A DNA stretch of 64,000 nucleotides from Roseateles sp. DAIF2 (GTDB lineage Bacteria; Pseudomonadota; Gammaproteobacteria; Burkholderiales; Burkholderiaceae_C): the NCBI RefSeq assembly GCF_015624425.1, contig NZ_CP049919.1, forward strand, positions 2,728,001 through 2,792,000, in the 5' to 3' direction. The translations under genes and the position numbers were made by a program. Shown piece by piece: positions 37,782 through 47,020 of the stretch; within the stretch, counting starts at the first letter, position 1; each line of letters begins with the position of its first letter. The notes under the pieces were generated by a model. That model ran no database searches, had not been told where the DNA came from, and saw nothing but the letters and a program-made list of their open reading frames with translations.

Positions 37782-38975
37782 ATGCAACCGGACCCACGCC
37801 CGCTGATCCTGCACGTCGTGTATCGCTTCGATACCGGCGGGCTGGAGAACGGCGTGGTGAACCTGATCAACCACATGGACCCCGGTGCTTATCGCCACGC
37901 GGTGCTGGCGCTGACCGAGGTGACCGAGTTCAAGCAACGGGTGCGCCGGTCCGATGTGCAGTTCCTTGCGCTGCACAAGCCGCCGGGCCATGGCTTCTGG
38001 CTCTATCCGCGCCTGTACCGGCTGCTGCGCGAGCTCAAGCCCGCGGTCGTGCATACCCGCAATCTGGCCGCGCTGGAGGTGGCCGTGCCGGCCTGGGCGG
38101 CCGGCGTGCCGGTGCGCGTGCATGGTGAGCATGGCCGGGACGTCAGCGATCTGGATGGCAGCCATCGCGGCTACCAGCGCCTGCGCCGGCTCTATGGCGT
38201 CTTCGTGCAGCGCTTCGTCGCGCTGTCGCAGGACCTGGCCGGCTATCTGCAGCAGCGCGTCGGCTTCGCGCCGGCGCGCATCAGGCAGATCTACAACGGC
38301 GTCGACACCCAGCGCTTCACGCCGGCCCCGCGGCGCGAGCCCATCGAGGGCTGCCCCTTCGGCACCGACGCATCACTGCTGCTGATCGGCACCGTGGGCC
38401 GCATGCAGCAGGTCAAGGATCAGACCCTGCTGGCGCGCGCCTTCGTGCTGGCCCTGCAGCAGCGCCCGGATCTGCGCACGAAGCTGCGCCTGGTGATGGC
38501 CGGCGACGGCCCGCTGCGCGGCGCGGCGCAAGGCTTGATCGACGACGCGGGATTTGGCGCGCTGGCGTGGCTGCCTGGCGAGCGTGGCGATGTGGCGGCC
38601 TGGATGCGCGGGCTGGATCTGTTCGTGCTGCCCTCGCTGGCCGAGGGCGTGTCCAACACGATCCTGGAGGCGATGGCCAGCGGCCTGCCGGTGATCGCCA
38701 CCGCGGTGGGCGGCAATGTCGAGCTGGTCGAACAGGACCGCACCGGCCTGCTGGTACCGCCGGCCGATGCGGCGGCGCTGGCCGCCGCGCTGATCGCGCT
38801 GGCCGATGATGCCGAGCGCCGCCGCGCGATGGGCCGCGCCGGCCGGGCCGCGGCCGAACAGCGTTTTGCGCTGTCGGTGATGGTGGCCGGCTACCAGTCG
38901 CTTTACGATGAACTGCTGGCCGCGCAGGCGCCTGCGCGGGTCCACCTGCGAAAAGAGCTGAGCAAGAAGGGCTGA
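37782..38975 (+). CDS. GT4 glycosyltransferase (XrtA-associated, stp2 type)
   Basis: A 397-residue enzyme with start ILHVVYRFDTGGLENGVVNL (TIGR03088-type) and the donor-site helix LFVLPSLAEGVSNTILEAMA. It is an inverting or retaining sugar transferase of the EPS repeat; the sugar is unknown. The next gene starts 5 bases later. Confidence 0.92.
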   Translation: MQPDPRPLILHVVYRFDTGGLENGVVNLINHMDPGAYRHAVLALTEVTEFKQRVRRSDVQFLALHKPPGHGFWLYPRLYRLLRELKPAVVHTRNLAALEVAVPAWAAGVPVRVHGEHGRDVSDLDGSHRGYQRLRRLYGVFVQRFVALSQDLAGYLQQRVGFAPARIRQIYNGVDTQRFTPAPRREPIEGCPFGTDASLLLIGTVGRMQQVKDQTLLARAFVLALQQRPDLRTKLRLVMAGDGPLRGAAQGLIDDAGFGALAWLPGERGDVAAWMRGLDLFVLPSLAEGVSNTILEAMASGLPVIATAVGGNVELVEQDRTGLLVPPADAAALAAALIALADDAERRRAMGRAGRAAAEQRFALSVMVAGYQSLYDELLAAQAPARVHLRKELSKKG

Positions 38976-38980
38976 CGACC

Positions 38981-40954
38981 ATGTGTGGCATCACCGGCAT
39001 ATTCGACACCCGTGCGGCACGCGAGCTCGCGCCCGAGCGGCTGCAGCGCATGAACGACTCGCAGTGGCACCGCGGCCCCGACGAGGGCTCGATCCATCTG
39101 GAGCCGGGCCTGGGCTTCGGTCATCGCCGCCTGTCCATCATCGACATCGCCACCGGCCAGCAGCCGCTGTTCAATGCCGACCACTCGGTGGTGATCGTCT
39201 TCAATGGCGAGATCTACAACTACCAGCCCCTCATGGCCGAGCTGCAGGGCCTGGGCTACGCCTTCCACACCAAGAGCGACACCGAGGTGATCGTGCATGC
39301 CTGGGAGGCCTGGGGCGAGGCCTGCGTCCAGCGCCTGCGCGGCATGTTCGCGTTCACGATCTGGGACCGCAACAAGCAGACCCTGTTCATCGCGCGCGAC
39401 CGCCTGGGCGTGAAGCCGATGTACTGGTCCCTGTTGGACGACGGCCTGCTGCTGTTCGGCTCCGAGCTGAAGTCCCTGCTGGCCTATGACGACGGCCGCG
39501 GCGGCATGAAGCGCGAGATCGACCCGCTGGCGGTCGAAGAGTATTTCGCGCTCGGCTATGTGGCCGAGCCGCGCTGCATCTTCAAGCAGGCGCGCAAGCT
39601 GCCGCCCGGCCACACCCTGACGATCCGGCGCGGCCAGCCGCTGCCCGAGCCCAGGCCCTTTTGGGATGTGCGTTTCACCCTGGACAACAAGATCTCGCAG
39701 CAGGATGCCGAGGCCGAGCTGCGCGAGCGCCTGCGCGAGTCGGTGCGCCTGCGCATGATCGCCGAGGTGCCGCTGGGCGCCTTCCTCTCCGGCGGGGTCG
39801 ATTCCAGCGCGGTGGTGGCGACGATGGCTGGCCTGTCCGATGGACCGGTCAACACCTGCTCGATCGCCTTCGACGATCCGGCCTTCAACGAATCGGCCTT
39901 CGCGCAGATTGTCGCCGACCGCTACCAGACCAACCACCGCGTCGAGACCGTCAAGAGCGACGACTTCGACCTGATCGACCTGCTGGCGCGGCTCTATGAC
40001 GAGCCCTATGCCGACAGCTCGGCCATCCCGACCTACCGCGTCTGCCAGCTGGCGCGCAAGCATGTGACCGTGGCGCTGTCCGGCGACGGTGGCGACGAGA
40101 GCTTTGGCGGCTACCGCCGCTACCGCCTGCACCTGATGGAGGAACGCATGCGCTCGGCCCTGCCGGCCGGGCTGCGCCAGCCGCTGTTCGGCCTGCTGGG
40201 CCGCGTCTATCCGAAGGCCGACTGGGCGCCGCGCGTGCTGCGCGCCAAGACCACCTTCGAGGGCATGGCGCGCAGCTCGGTAGAAGCCTATTTCCATTCG
40301 GTCTCGATCCTGCGCGGCCCGATGCGCGCCCAGCTGTTCAGCCCGCGCTTCAAGACCGAGCTGGCCGGTTACAGCGCGCAGGAGGTGTTCGACTTCCATG
40401 CCCGGCGCGCCGGCACCGACGACCCGCTGGCCCTGATCCAGTACCTGGACCTGAAGACCTATCTGGTCGGCGACATCAACACCAAGGTGGACCGCGCCAG
40501 CATGGCCCATTCGCTGGAGGTGCGCGAGCCGCTGATGGACCATGAGCTGGTCGAATGGCTGGGCAGTCTGCCCTCGAGCCTGAAGATCCGCGGCCAGGAG
40601 GGCAAGTACTTGTTCAAGAAGGCGATGGAGCCGCAGCTGTCCGACGACATCCTGTACCGCCCCAAGATGGGCTTCGCGGTGCCGCTGGCGCGCTGGTTCC
40701 GCGGCCCCTTGAAGCAGCGCGTGCGCGACGCGGTGCTGGGCGAGCGCCTGGCCGCCACCGGCTGGTTCAACCCCGACTATCTGCGCCATCTGGTCGAGGC
40801 GCATCAGAGCGGCGCCAGCGACTACAGCGCGCCGCTGTGGACCCTCCTGATGTTCGAATCCTTCCTGCGCCAGGTCGTCGATGGTGGCGTGTCCACCCTG
40901 TCGGCGGCGCCGACGCCGACCCGTGCCGGTGAGGAGGCCCTGGTGCTGTCATGA
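38981..40954 (+). CDS. asparagine-synthetase-like amidotransferase, XrtA-associated
   Basis: A 657-residue enzyme with both halves intact: glutaminase domain beginning MCGITGIFD (Cys2 nucleophile; FNGEIYNY) and an ATP-pyrophosphatase domain with the PP-loop FLSGGVDSSAVV (about 270) and ALSGDGGDESFGGY. In exosortase loci (TIGR03108) the acceptor is thought to be a sugar acid, giving an amidated uronic acid. That would fit the UDP-sugar dehydrogenase two genes upstream. It overlaps the next gene by ATGA. Confidence 0.93.
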   Translation: MCGITGIFDTRAARELAPERLQRMNDSQWHRGPDEGSIHLEPGLGFGHRRLSIIDIATGQQPLFNADHSVVIVFNGEIYNYQPLMAELQGLGYAFHTKSDTEVIVHAWEAWGEACVQRLRGMFAFTIWDRNKQTLFIARDRLGVKPMYWSLLDDGLLLFGSELKSLLAYDDGRGGMKREIDPLAVEEYFALGYVAEPRCIFKQARKLPPGHTLTIRRGQPLPEPRPFWDVRFTLDNKISQQDAEAELRERLRESVRLRMIAEVPLGAFLSGGVDSSAVVATMAGLSDGPVNTCSIAFDDPAFNESAFAQIVADRYQTNHRVETVKSDDFDLIDLLARLYDEPYADSSAIPTYRVCQLARKHVTVALSGDGGDESFGGYRRYRLHLMEERMRSALPAGLRQPLFGLLGRVYPKADWAPRVLRAKTTFEGMARSSVEAYFHSVSILRGPMRAQLFSPRFKTELAGYSAQEVFDFHARRAGTDDPLALIQYLDLKTYLVGDINTKVDRASMAHSLEVREPLMDHELVEWLGSLPSSLKIRGQEGKYLFKKAMEPQLSDDILYRPKMGFAVPLARWFRGPLKQRVRDAVLGERLAATGWFNPDYLRHLVEAHQSGASDYSAPLWTLLMFESFLRQVVDGGVSTLSAAPTPTRAGEEALVLS

Positions 40955-42201
40955 GCTTGCGTGTTCTCCATGTCCTGGATCATTCGATCCCGCTGCACAG
41001 CGGCTACACCTTTCGCACCCTGTCCTTGCTGCGCGAGCAGCGCCGCCTGGGCTGGGACACCCATCACCTGACCAGCCCCAAGCATGGCGCCGGCCTGGCC
41101 GACAAGGACGCGGCCGAGCGAGCGCTGGCGGAGCAGACGGTCGACGGCTGGCATTTCCACCGCACGCCGGTCGCTGCATCCGGCGGCCTGCCGGGCCTGG
41201 GCGAACTGCGCCTGATGCGCCAGTTGGAGGCGCGCCTGCAGCAGGTGGCCGAGCAGTTGCGGCCGCAGCTGATCCATGCCCATTCGCCGGTGCTGAATGC
41301 GCTGCCAGCGCTGAAGGTGGGGCGGCGGCTGGGCATCCCGGTGGTCTACGAGGTGCGTGCCTTCTGGGAGGACGCGGCGGTCGACCATGGCACGACCAAG
41401 GAGGGCAGCCTGCGCTACCGCCTGACCCGCGCGATGGAGACCCATGCGCTGAAGCGGGCCGACCATGTGTTCACGATCTGCGAAGGCCTGCGCGGTGACA
41501 TCGTCGCACGCGGCGTGCCGGCGGCCAAGGTGACCGTGATCCCGAATGCGGTGGACATCGAATCCTTCGAGCCCGGCGGCCAGCCCGACGAGGCGCTGAA
41601 GGCGCGGCTGGGCCTGAGTGGCGCCACGGTGCTGGGCTTCATCGGCTCCTTCTATGCCTATGAAGGCCTGGACCTGCTGCTGCAGGCGCTGCCGGCGATC
41701 CTGGCCCAGCGTCCCGAGGTGCGGGTGCTGCTGGTGGGTGGCGGGCCGCAGGATGCGGCGCTGAAGGCCCAGGCCCAGGCGCTGGGCCTGGCGGACAAGA
41801 TCGTGTTCACCGGTCGCGTGCCGCATGCCGAGGTGACCCGCTATTACGACCTGGTCGACGTGCTGGTCTATCCGCGCCATTCGATGCGCCTGACCGAGTT
41901 GGTCACGCCGCTCAAGCCGCTGGAGGCGATGGCCCAGGGCCGCCTCCTGCTGGCCTCCGATGTCGGCGGCCACAAGGAGCTGATCCGTGATGGCGAGACT
42001 GGCCTGCTGTTCGCGGCCGGCCGCGCCGATGCGCTGGCCGGCGCGGTCGAACGCCTGCTGGCCGATCGCGAGGCCTGGCCGCGCCTGCGCGCGCAGGGGC
42101 GGCGTTTCGTCGAGACCGAGCGCAACTGGCGCGCCTCGGTGGCCAACTATCCCGGCGTCTACCAGGCCCTGCTGGGCGGCGCCCGCGAGGCGCTGGCCTG
42201 A
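40951..42201 (+). CDS. GT4 glycosyltransferase, PEP-CTERM/XrtA-associated (TIGR04063 type)
   Basis: A 416-residue enzyme with the typical start RVLHVLDHSIPLHSGYTFRT and the C-terminal donor site VDVLVYPRHSMRLTELVTPLK (20 residues and one), then KPLEAMAQGRLLLASDVGG. It overlaps the preceding gene by ATGA and the next by TGATG. Confidence 0.92.
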   Translation: MSLRVLHVLDHSIPLHSGYTFRTLSLLREQRRLGWDTHHLTSPKHGAGLADKDAAERALAEQTVDGWHFHRTPVAASGGLPGLGELRLMRQLEARLQQVAEQLRPQLIHAHSPVLNALPALKVGRRLGIPVVYEVRAFWEDAAVDHGTTKEGSLRYRLTRAMETHALKRADHVFTICEGLRGDIVARGVPAAKVTVIPNAVDIESFEPGGQPDEALKARLGLSGATVLGFIGSFYAYEGLDLLLQALPAILAQRPEVRVLLVGGGPQDAALKAQAQALGLADKIVFTGRVPHAEVTRYYDLVDVLVYPRHSMRLTELVTPLKPLEAMAQGRLLLASDVGGHKELIRDGETGLLFAAGRADALAGAVERLLADREAWPRLRAQGRRFVETERNWRASVANYPGVYQALLGGAREALA

Positions 42202-43334
42202 TGAGCGGGACGGGTGATATGGGCTTCAAGGGCCTGCGCATCGCGCTGGTGGGGCCGCTGCCGCCGCCGGCCGGTGGCATGGCGAACCAGACCCGACAGC
42301 TGGCCGAGCTGCTGCGCGGGGAGGGGGCCGTGGTCGAGCTGGTGCAGACCAACACGGCCTACCGGCCGGTCTGGGTTGGCCAGCTGCCGGGGCTGCGCGC
42401 GCTGTTCCGCCTGCTGCCCTATCTGTGGGCGCTGTGGCGCGCCGCCGGCCGCAACGAGCTGCTGCATGTGATGGCCAACTCGGGCTGGTCCTGGCATCTG
42501 TTCGCGGCACCGGCGATCTGGATCGCCAATCTGCGTGGCCGCCCGGTGCTGATCAACTACCGCGGCGGCGAGGCCGGCAAGTTCCTTGAGCGTTCGCCCG
42601 GCCTGATCGGTGCCAGCCTGCGGCGCGTCAGCGCGCTGCTGGTGCCCTCGGGCTTCCTGGAGGCGGTGTTCGCGCACCATGGCTATCGCGCCGAGGTGCT
42701 GCCCAATGTGGTGGACCTGCGGCGCTTCCGTCCCGCCGAGACGGCCGCCGCGCCGGCGCTGCACCTGCTGGTGGCGCGTAATCTGGAGCCGCTGTACGAC
42801 AACGCGACCGCGATCCGTGCCTTCGCCGCGGTGCGCCAGCAGCGGCCGGGCCTGCGCATGACGGTGGCCGGCACCGGGCCGGACGAGCCGGCGCTGCGCG
42901 CGCTGGCCGGCGAGCTGGGCCTGGGCGAGGAGGCGCTGCGCTTCGCCGGCCGGGTCGAGCGCGAGGGCATGGCCGAGCTGTACCGCCAGAGCCGCCTGAG
43001 CCTGAACCCGAGCCTGGCCGACAATATGCCGAACTCGGTGCTGGAGTCGTTGGCCAGCGGCGTGCCGGTGGTGTCGACCGATGTCGGCGGCGTGCCCTAT
43101 CTGGTGCAGCATGGCGTGACCGCGCTGCTGGTGCCGCCGCGCGACGTGGCGGCGATGCGCGATGCGATCCTGCGCCTGCTCGACGACCAGCTCCTGCACG
43201 ACACCCTGCGCGGCAACGGCCTGGCCGAGGTGCAGCGCTACACCTGGGCGCAGATCGGCCCGCTGCTGGCCGCCTTCTACCGGCGCAGCCTGCAGGCGCC
43301 GACGGCCTCCGATCTACTCGTTCCGCGTTCCTGA
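42201..43334 (+). CDS. GT4 glycosyltransferase
   Basis: A 377-residue GT-B enzyme with start IALVGPLPPPAGGMANQTRQ, the donor site NPSLADNMPNSVLESLASGVP and VVSTDVGGVPYLV. It is commonly found in this position of exosortase loci. It shares the TGATG junction with the enzyme before and lies 10 bases before the adenylate-forming enzyme. Confidence 0.9.
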   Translation: MSGTGDMGFKGLRIALVGPLPPPAGGMANQTRQLAELLRGEGAVVELVQTNTAYRPVWVGQLPGLRALFRLLPYLWALWRAAGRNELLHVMANSGWSWHLFAAPAIWIANLRGRPVLINYRGGEAGKFLERSPGLIGASLRRVSALLVPSGFLEAVFAHHGYRAEVLPNVVDLRRFRPAETAAAPALHLLVARNLEPLYDNATAIRAFAAVRQQRPGLRMTVAGTGPDEPALRALAGELGLGEEALRFAGRVEREGMAELYRQSRLSLNPSLADNMPNSVLESLASGVPVVSTDVGGVPYLVQHGVTALLVPPRDVAAMRDAILRLLDDQLLHDTLRGNGLAEVQRYTWAQIGPLLAAFYRRSLQAPTASDLLVPRS

Positions 43335-43344
43335 GCTATTCGCC

Positions 43345-44694
43345 ATGTCGTCCGCTTACACCCGCCTGGCCTCCTCGCTGCTGTTCCCGCTGCATGAGCG
43401 CCTGAAGGGCCATGACAGTGTGGCGCTGCGCCGCGGGCTGGAGCACAGCCAATGGCTGGCTCCGGCGGCGCTGGAGGCGCTGCAGCTGCAGCGCCTGAAC
43501 GAGCTGCTGCGCGAGATCGGCCGCGACGTGCCCTATTACCGCGAGCTGTTCGCGCGCGAGGGCATCCGGGCGGGCGAGTTCCGCTCGCTGGCCGAGCTGC
43601 AGCGCCTGCCCTTCCTGACCAAGGCCGAGATCCGTGCCCATACCGAGGCGCTGAAGAGCGAGCGCGCCGTCGGCCTGGCGCGCTTCAACACCGGTGGCTC
43701 CTCGGGCGAACCGCTGGTCTTCTTCATCGGCAAGCGGCGCGTCAGCCATGACGTGGCGGCCAAATGGCGCGCCACCCGCTGGTGGGACGTCGACATTGGC
43801 GATCCGGAGATCGTGGTCTGGGGCTCGCCGATCGAGCTCGGCTCGCAGGACCGCATCCGCGCCTGGCGCGACCGGCTCTTGCGCACCGAGCTGCTGCCGG
43901 CCTTCCAGATGTCCGAGGCCAAGCTGGACGGCTTCATCGCGGCGATCCGCGCCAAGCGGCCGAAGATGCTGTTCGGTTATCCCTCGGCCCTGTCCTATAT
44001 CGCGCGCCATGCCCAGGCGCGCGGCCAGCGCATGGATGATCTGGGCATCGCGGTGGCCTTCGTCACCTCGGAGCGGCTCTACGACGAGCAGCGCGAGCTG
44101 ATCTCGCGCGTGTTCGGCTGCCGGGTGGCCAACGGCTACGGCGGTCGTGACGCCGGCTTCATCGCCCATGAATGCCCCTCGGGCGGCATGCACCTGACGG
44201 CCGAGGACGTGATCGTCGAGCTGGTCGACCGTGACGGCCGGCCCGTGCCGGCGGGGCAGGCCGGCGAGATCGTCGTCACCCATCTGGCGACGCGCGACTT
44301 CCCCTTCGTGCGCTACCGCACCGGCGACATCGCGGTGCTCGACACCGCCGCCTGCCCCTGCGGTCGCGGCCTGCCGATGCTCAAGGAGATCCAGGGCCGC
44401 AACACCGATTTTGTCGTCGCTGCCGACGGCACGGTGATGCATGGCCTGGCGCTGATCTACATCCTGCGCGACCTGGCCGGGCTGCGCTCCTTCAAGGTGG
44501 TGCAGCACAGCCGCAGCCGCACCGAGGTGCTGCTGGTGGCCGAGGCCGGCTTCGCGCCCGAGGCCCCGGCCCAGATCGCCGCCGGCTTCAAGCGCCGCCT
44601 GGGCGCCGAGGTCGAGGTCGAGGTGCGCCTGGTCGATGCGATCCCGCCGGAGCGCTCGGGCAAGTTCCGCTATGTGGTCAGCCACGCGGTCTGA
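43345..44694 (+). CDS. PaaK/CapK-like adenylate-forming enzyme
   Basis: A 449-residue member of the phenylacetate-CoA ligase family. It has the nucleotide loop FNTGGSSGEPL (about 113), the acid-site region NGYGGRDAGFIAHE, and VRYRTGDIAVL with a Cys-containing CPCGRGLP. CapK-type members in capsule clusters may activate acids or modify sugars; the substrate is unknown. The ATG at 43345 starts the conserved protein. Confidence 0.88.
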   Translation: MSSAYTRLASSLLFPLHERLKGHDSVALRRGLEHSQWLAPAALEALQLQRLNELLREIGRDVPYYRELFAREGIRAGEFRSLAELQRLPFLTKAEIRAHTEALKSERAVGLARFNTGGSSGEPLVFFIGKRRVSHDVAAKWRATRWWDVDIGDPEIVVWGSPIELGSQDRIRAWRDRLLRTELLPAFQMSEAKLDGFIAAIRAKRPKMLFGYPSALSYIARHAQARGQRMDDLGIAVAFVTSERLYDEQRELISRVFGCRVANGYGGRDAGFIAHECPSGGMHLTAEDVIVELVDRDGRPVPAGQAGEIVVTHLATRDFPFVRYRTGDIAVLDTAACPCGRGLPMLKEIQGRNTDFVVAADGTVMHGLALIYILRDLAGLRSFKVVQHSRSRTEVLLVAEAGFAPEAPAQIAAGFKRRLGAEVEVEVRLVDAIPPERSGKFRYVVSHAV

Positions 44695-44705
44695 GGTGTT
44701 GAAGC

Positions 44706-46064
44706 ATGCGTGACCTGCTCGTCTTCCTGCCGGTGCTGATCGGTTCGCTGGCGGCCTTGCGTTTCCCCTGGATCGGGGTGATGGTCTGGACCTGGCTCAG
44801 CATCATGAACCCGCATCGCTATACCTGGGGCTTCGCGCATGACGCGCCGCTGGCCGCGCTCGCCGCGGCCTGCACCCTGGTGGGCCTGCTGGCGACGGCG
44901 GAGAAGCAGTCGCCGCTGAAGAACGCGCCGGCGCGCTGGCTGCTGGTTTTCATGGTCTGGATCACCGTGTCCTGGCTGGTCGGTCTGGATCCGGACAAGG
45001 ACTATGAGCAGTGGAACAAGGTGATGAAGATCGACCTGATGATCCTCGTCGCGATGGCCGTGCTGATATCAAAGCAGCATATCTTCGCCCTGACCTGGGT
45101 AGCCGCGGGCTCGCTGGCGTTACTGGGAGCCAAGGGGGGCGTGTTCACGGTGTTGACCGGGGGCTCCTACCGGGTCTGGGGGCCGCCGGGCAGTTACATC
45201 GAGGGCAATAACGAGTTCGCCCTGGCCTTGGCGATCACCATTCCGCTGCTGCGTTTTCTGCAGATGCAGCTGCAGAGCAAATGGGGCCGGCACCTGATGA
45301 CGGTGGTCATGTTGCTGTGCGCGGCGGCGGCCCTGGGCAGCCACTCGCGCGGCGGCCTGCTGGCGATGTCGGCCATGACCTTGATGATGTGGTGGCGCGG
45401 ACGCAGCCGCCTGCTGGGCGGGCTGGTGATTGCTATCGCGGCGGTGGCTCTGGTGGCCTTCATGCCCGAAGAATGGTCGTCGCGGATGAACACCATCCAG
45501 ACCTATCAGGAGGATCGTTCGGCGCTGGGGCGCATCGCGGCCTGGTGGACCGCCTGGAACCTGGCCTTCCACTATCCCTTCGGTGTGGGCTTCGAGGCGG
45601 CGCGCGAGTCGCTGTTCCTGCAGTTTTCGCCCTATGGCCTTGAGTTCGGCACACCGGTAGCGCACAGCATTTACTTCCAGGTGCTGGGCCACCATGGTTT
45701 CGTCGGGCTCGCGATCTTCCTGGCGATGTGGTTTGTCAGCTATCGCTGGGCCGGGTGGCTGCGCACCGAGGCGGTCAAGATCCCGGAGGCTCGCTGGGCG
45801 TCGGACCTGGGCGCCATGTGTCAGGTGGCCCTGATCGGCTATGCGGTGGGGGGCGCCTTCCTCAGCCTGGCCTACTTCGATCTGCCGTACAACCTGATGG
45901 TGCTGATCGTGCTGAGCCGCGCCTGGGTCGAGCAGAAGCGCTGGCAGCGCGAGCCGATACCGGACGGACGCTGGTGGCGCCGGATCCCGGGACTGCGTGC
46001 CGCCAGCGAGGCCGAACGCGGCGAAGCTCCGGCGGGAGCGGCCAAGAGCGGCGTGCGGGGCTGA
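44706..46064 (+). CDS. O-antigen-ligase/polymerase-like protein, XrtA-associated
   Basis: A 452-residue membrane protein with about ten helices and the Wzy/WaaL-type periplasmic segment GPPGSYIEGNNEFALALA, SHSRGGLLA and FGVGFEAARESLF (TIGR03097-type). It is predicted to polymerise the repeat or move it to an acceptor, possibly a PEP-CTERM protein. The hydrophilic tail is Arg/Glu/Ala-rich. Confidence 0.92.
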   Translation: MRDLLVFLPVLIGSLAALRFPWIGVMVWTWLSIMNPHRYTWGFAHDAPLAALAAACTLVGLLATAEKQSPLKNAPARWLLVFMVWITVSWLVGLDPDKDYEQWNKVMKIDLMILVAMAVLISKQHIFALTWVAAGSLALLGAKGGVFTVLTGGSYRVWGPPGSYIEGNNEFALALAITIPLLRFLQMQLQSKWGRHLMTVVMLLCAAAALGSHSRGGLLAMSAMTLMMWWRGRSRLLGGLVIAIAAVALVAFMPEEWSSRMNTIQTYQEDRSALGRIAAWWTAWNLAFHYPFGVGFEAARESLFLQFSPYGLEFGTPVAHSIYFQVLGHHGFVGLAIFLAMWFVSYRWAGWLRTEAVKIPEARWASDLGAMCQVALIGYAVGGAFLSLAYFDLPYNLMVLIVLSRAWVEQKRWQREPIPDGRWWRRIPGLRAASEAERGEAPAGAAKSGVRG

Positions 46065-46066
46065 CG

Positions 46067-47020
46067 ATGATGAGAACCCTGATGAGCTTGGCCTCCGGCC
46101 GCGGCACCCAAGCCAAGCTGTCCACGCTGATCTTCCATCGCGTGCTGCCCGAGGCCGACCCGCTGTTCCCCGAGGAGATGCATGCGGCGCGCTTTCGCGA
46201 GCTGTGCGCCTGGCTCAGGTCCTGGTTCCGCGTGCTGCCGCTGGACGAGGCGGCGCTGCGCCTGAAGAACGGCACCCTGCCGGCGCGCGCCTGCACGATC
46301 ACCTTCGATGACGGCTATGCCGACAACCATGAGGTGGCGCTGCCGATTCTGCGCGAGGCCGGCCTGCCGGCCACCTTCTTCGTCGCGACCGGCTTCCTTG
46401 ATGGCGGCCGCATGTGGAACGACACGGTGATCGAGGCGATCCGCCGCTGCGCGCTGCCGGTGATCAACCTGGCCGGCACGCCGGCCGCCTCGCTGGGGCG
46501 GCTGATCCTGGACGGTGCCGAGGGCCGGCGCGGCGCGATCGACCGCGCGATCAAGGCGATCAAGTACCTCGACCATGCCGAGCGCCTGGACTGGGTGGCC
46601 GCGCTGGCGGAGCGCAGCGGCGCGGTGCTGCCGGACGATCTGATGATGAGTTCGGCCCAGGTGCGCGGCCTGCATGCGGCGGGCATGCAGATCGGCGCCC
46701 ATACCGTGTCGCATCCGATCCTGGCGGGCCTGCCGCGCGCGCAGGCCCGGCAGGAGATCGGCGACAGCAAGGCGGCGCTGGAGGGCCTTCTGGGGGCGCG
46801 GGTCGGGTTGTTCGCCTATCCGAACGGCCGGCCGGTCGAGGACTATTCGGCCGAGAGCACCGAGCTCGTGCGCGAGCTGGGCTTCGATGCCGCGGTGTCC
46901 ACCGCCTGGGGCGCGGCGCGTCATGGCGGCGATCTGTTCCAGATCCCGCGCTTCACGCCCTGGGACCGCCAACGTCTGCGGTTTGCCGTACGGTTGCAGC
47001 GCAATCTGCTGGCCTCATGA
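46067..47020 (+). CDS. polysaccharide deacetylase (second)
   Basis: A 317-residue NodB-domain enzyme with motif 1 TFDDGYADNH (about 78), motif 2 HTVSHPIL (about 214) and FAYPNGRPVEDY. It is unrelated in detail to the DUF3473 enzyme at 31683, so a second deacetylation target is likely. Two ATGs (46067, 46070) are equally good. It overlaps the next gene by ATGA. Confidence 0.9.
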   Translation: MMRTLMSLASGRGTQAKLSTLIFHRVLPEADPLFPEEMHAARFRELCAWLRSWFRVLPLDEAALRLKNGTLPARACTITFDDGYADNHEVALPILREAGLPATFFVATGFLDGGRMWNDTVIEAIRRCALPVINLAGTPAASLGRLILDGAEGRRGAIDRAIKAIKYLDHAERLDWVAALAERSGAVLPDDLMMSSAQVRGLHAAGMQIGAHTVSHPILAGLPRAQARQEIGDSKAALEGLLGARVGLFAYPNGRPVEDYSAESTELVRELGFDAAVSTAWGAARHGGDLFQIPRFTPWDRQRLRFAVRLQRNLLAS

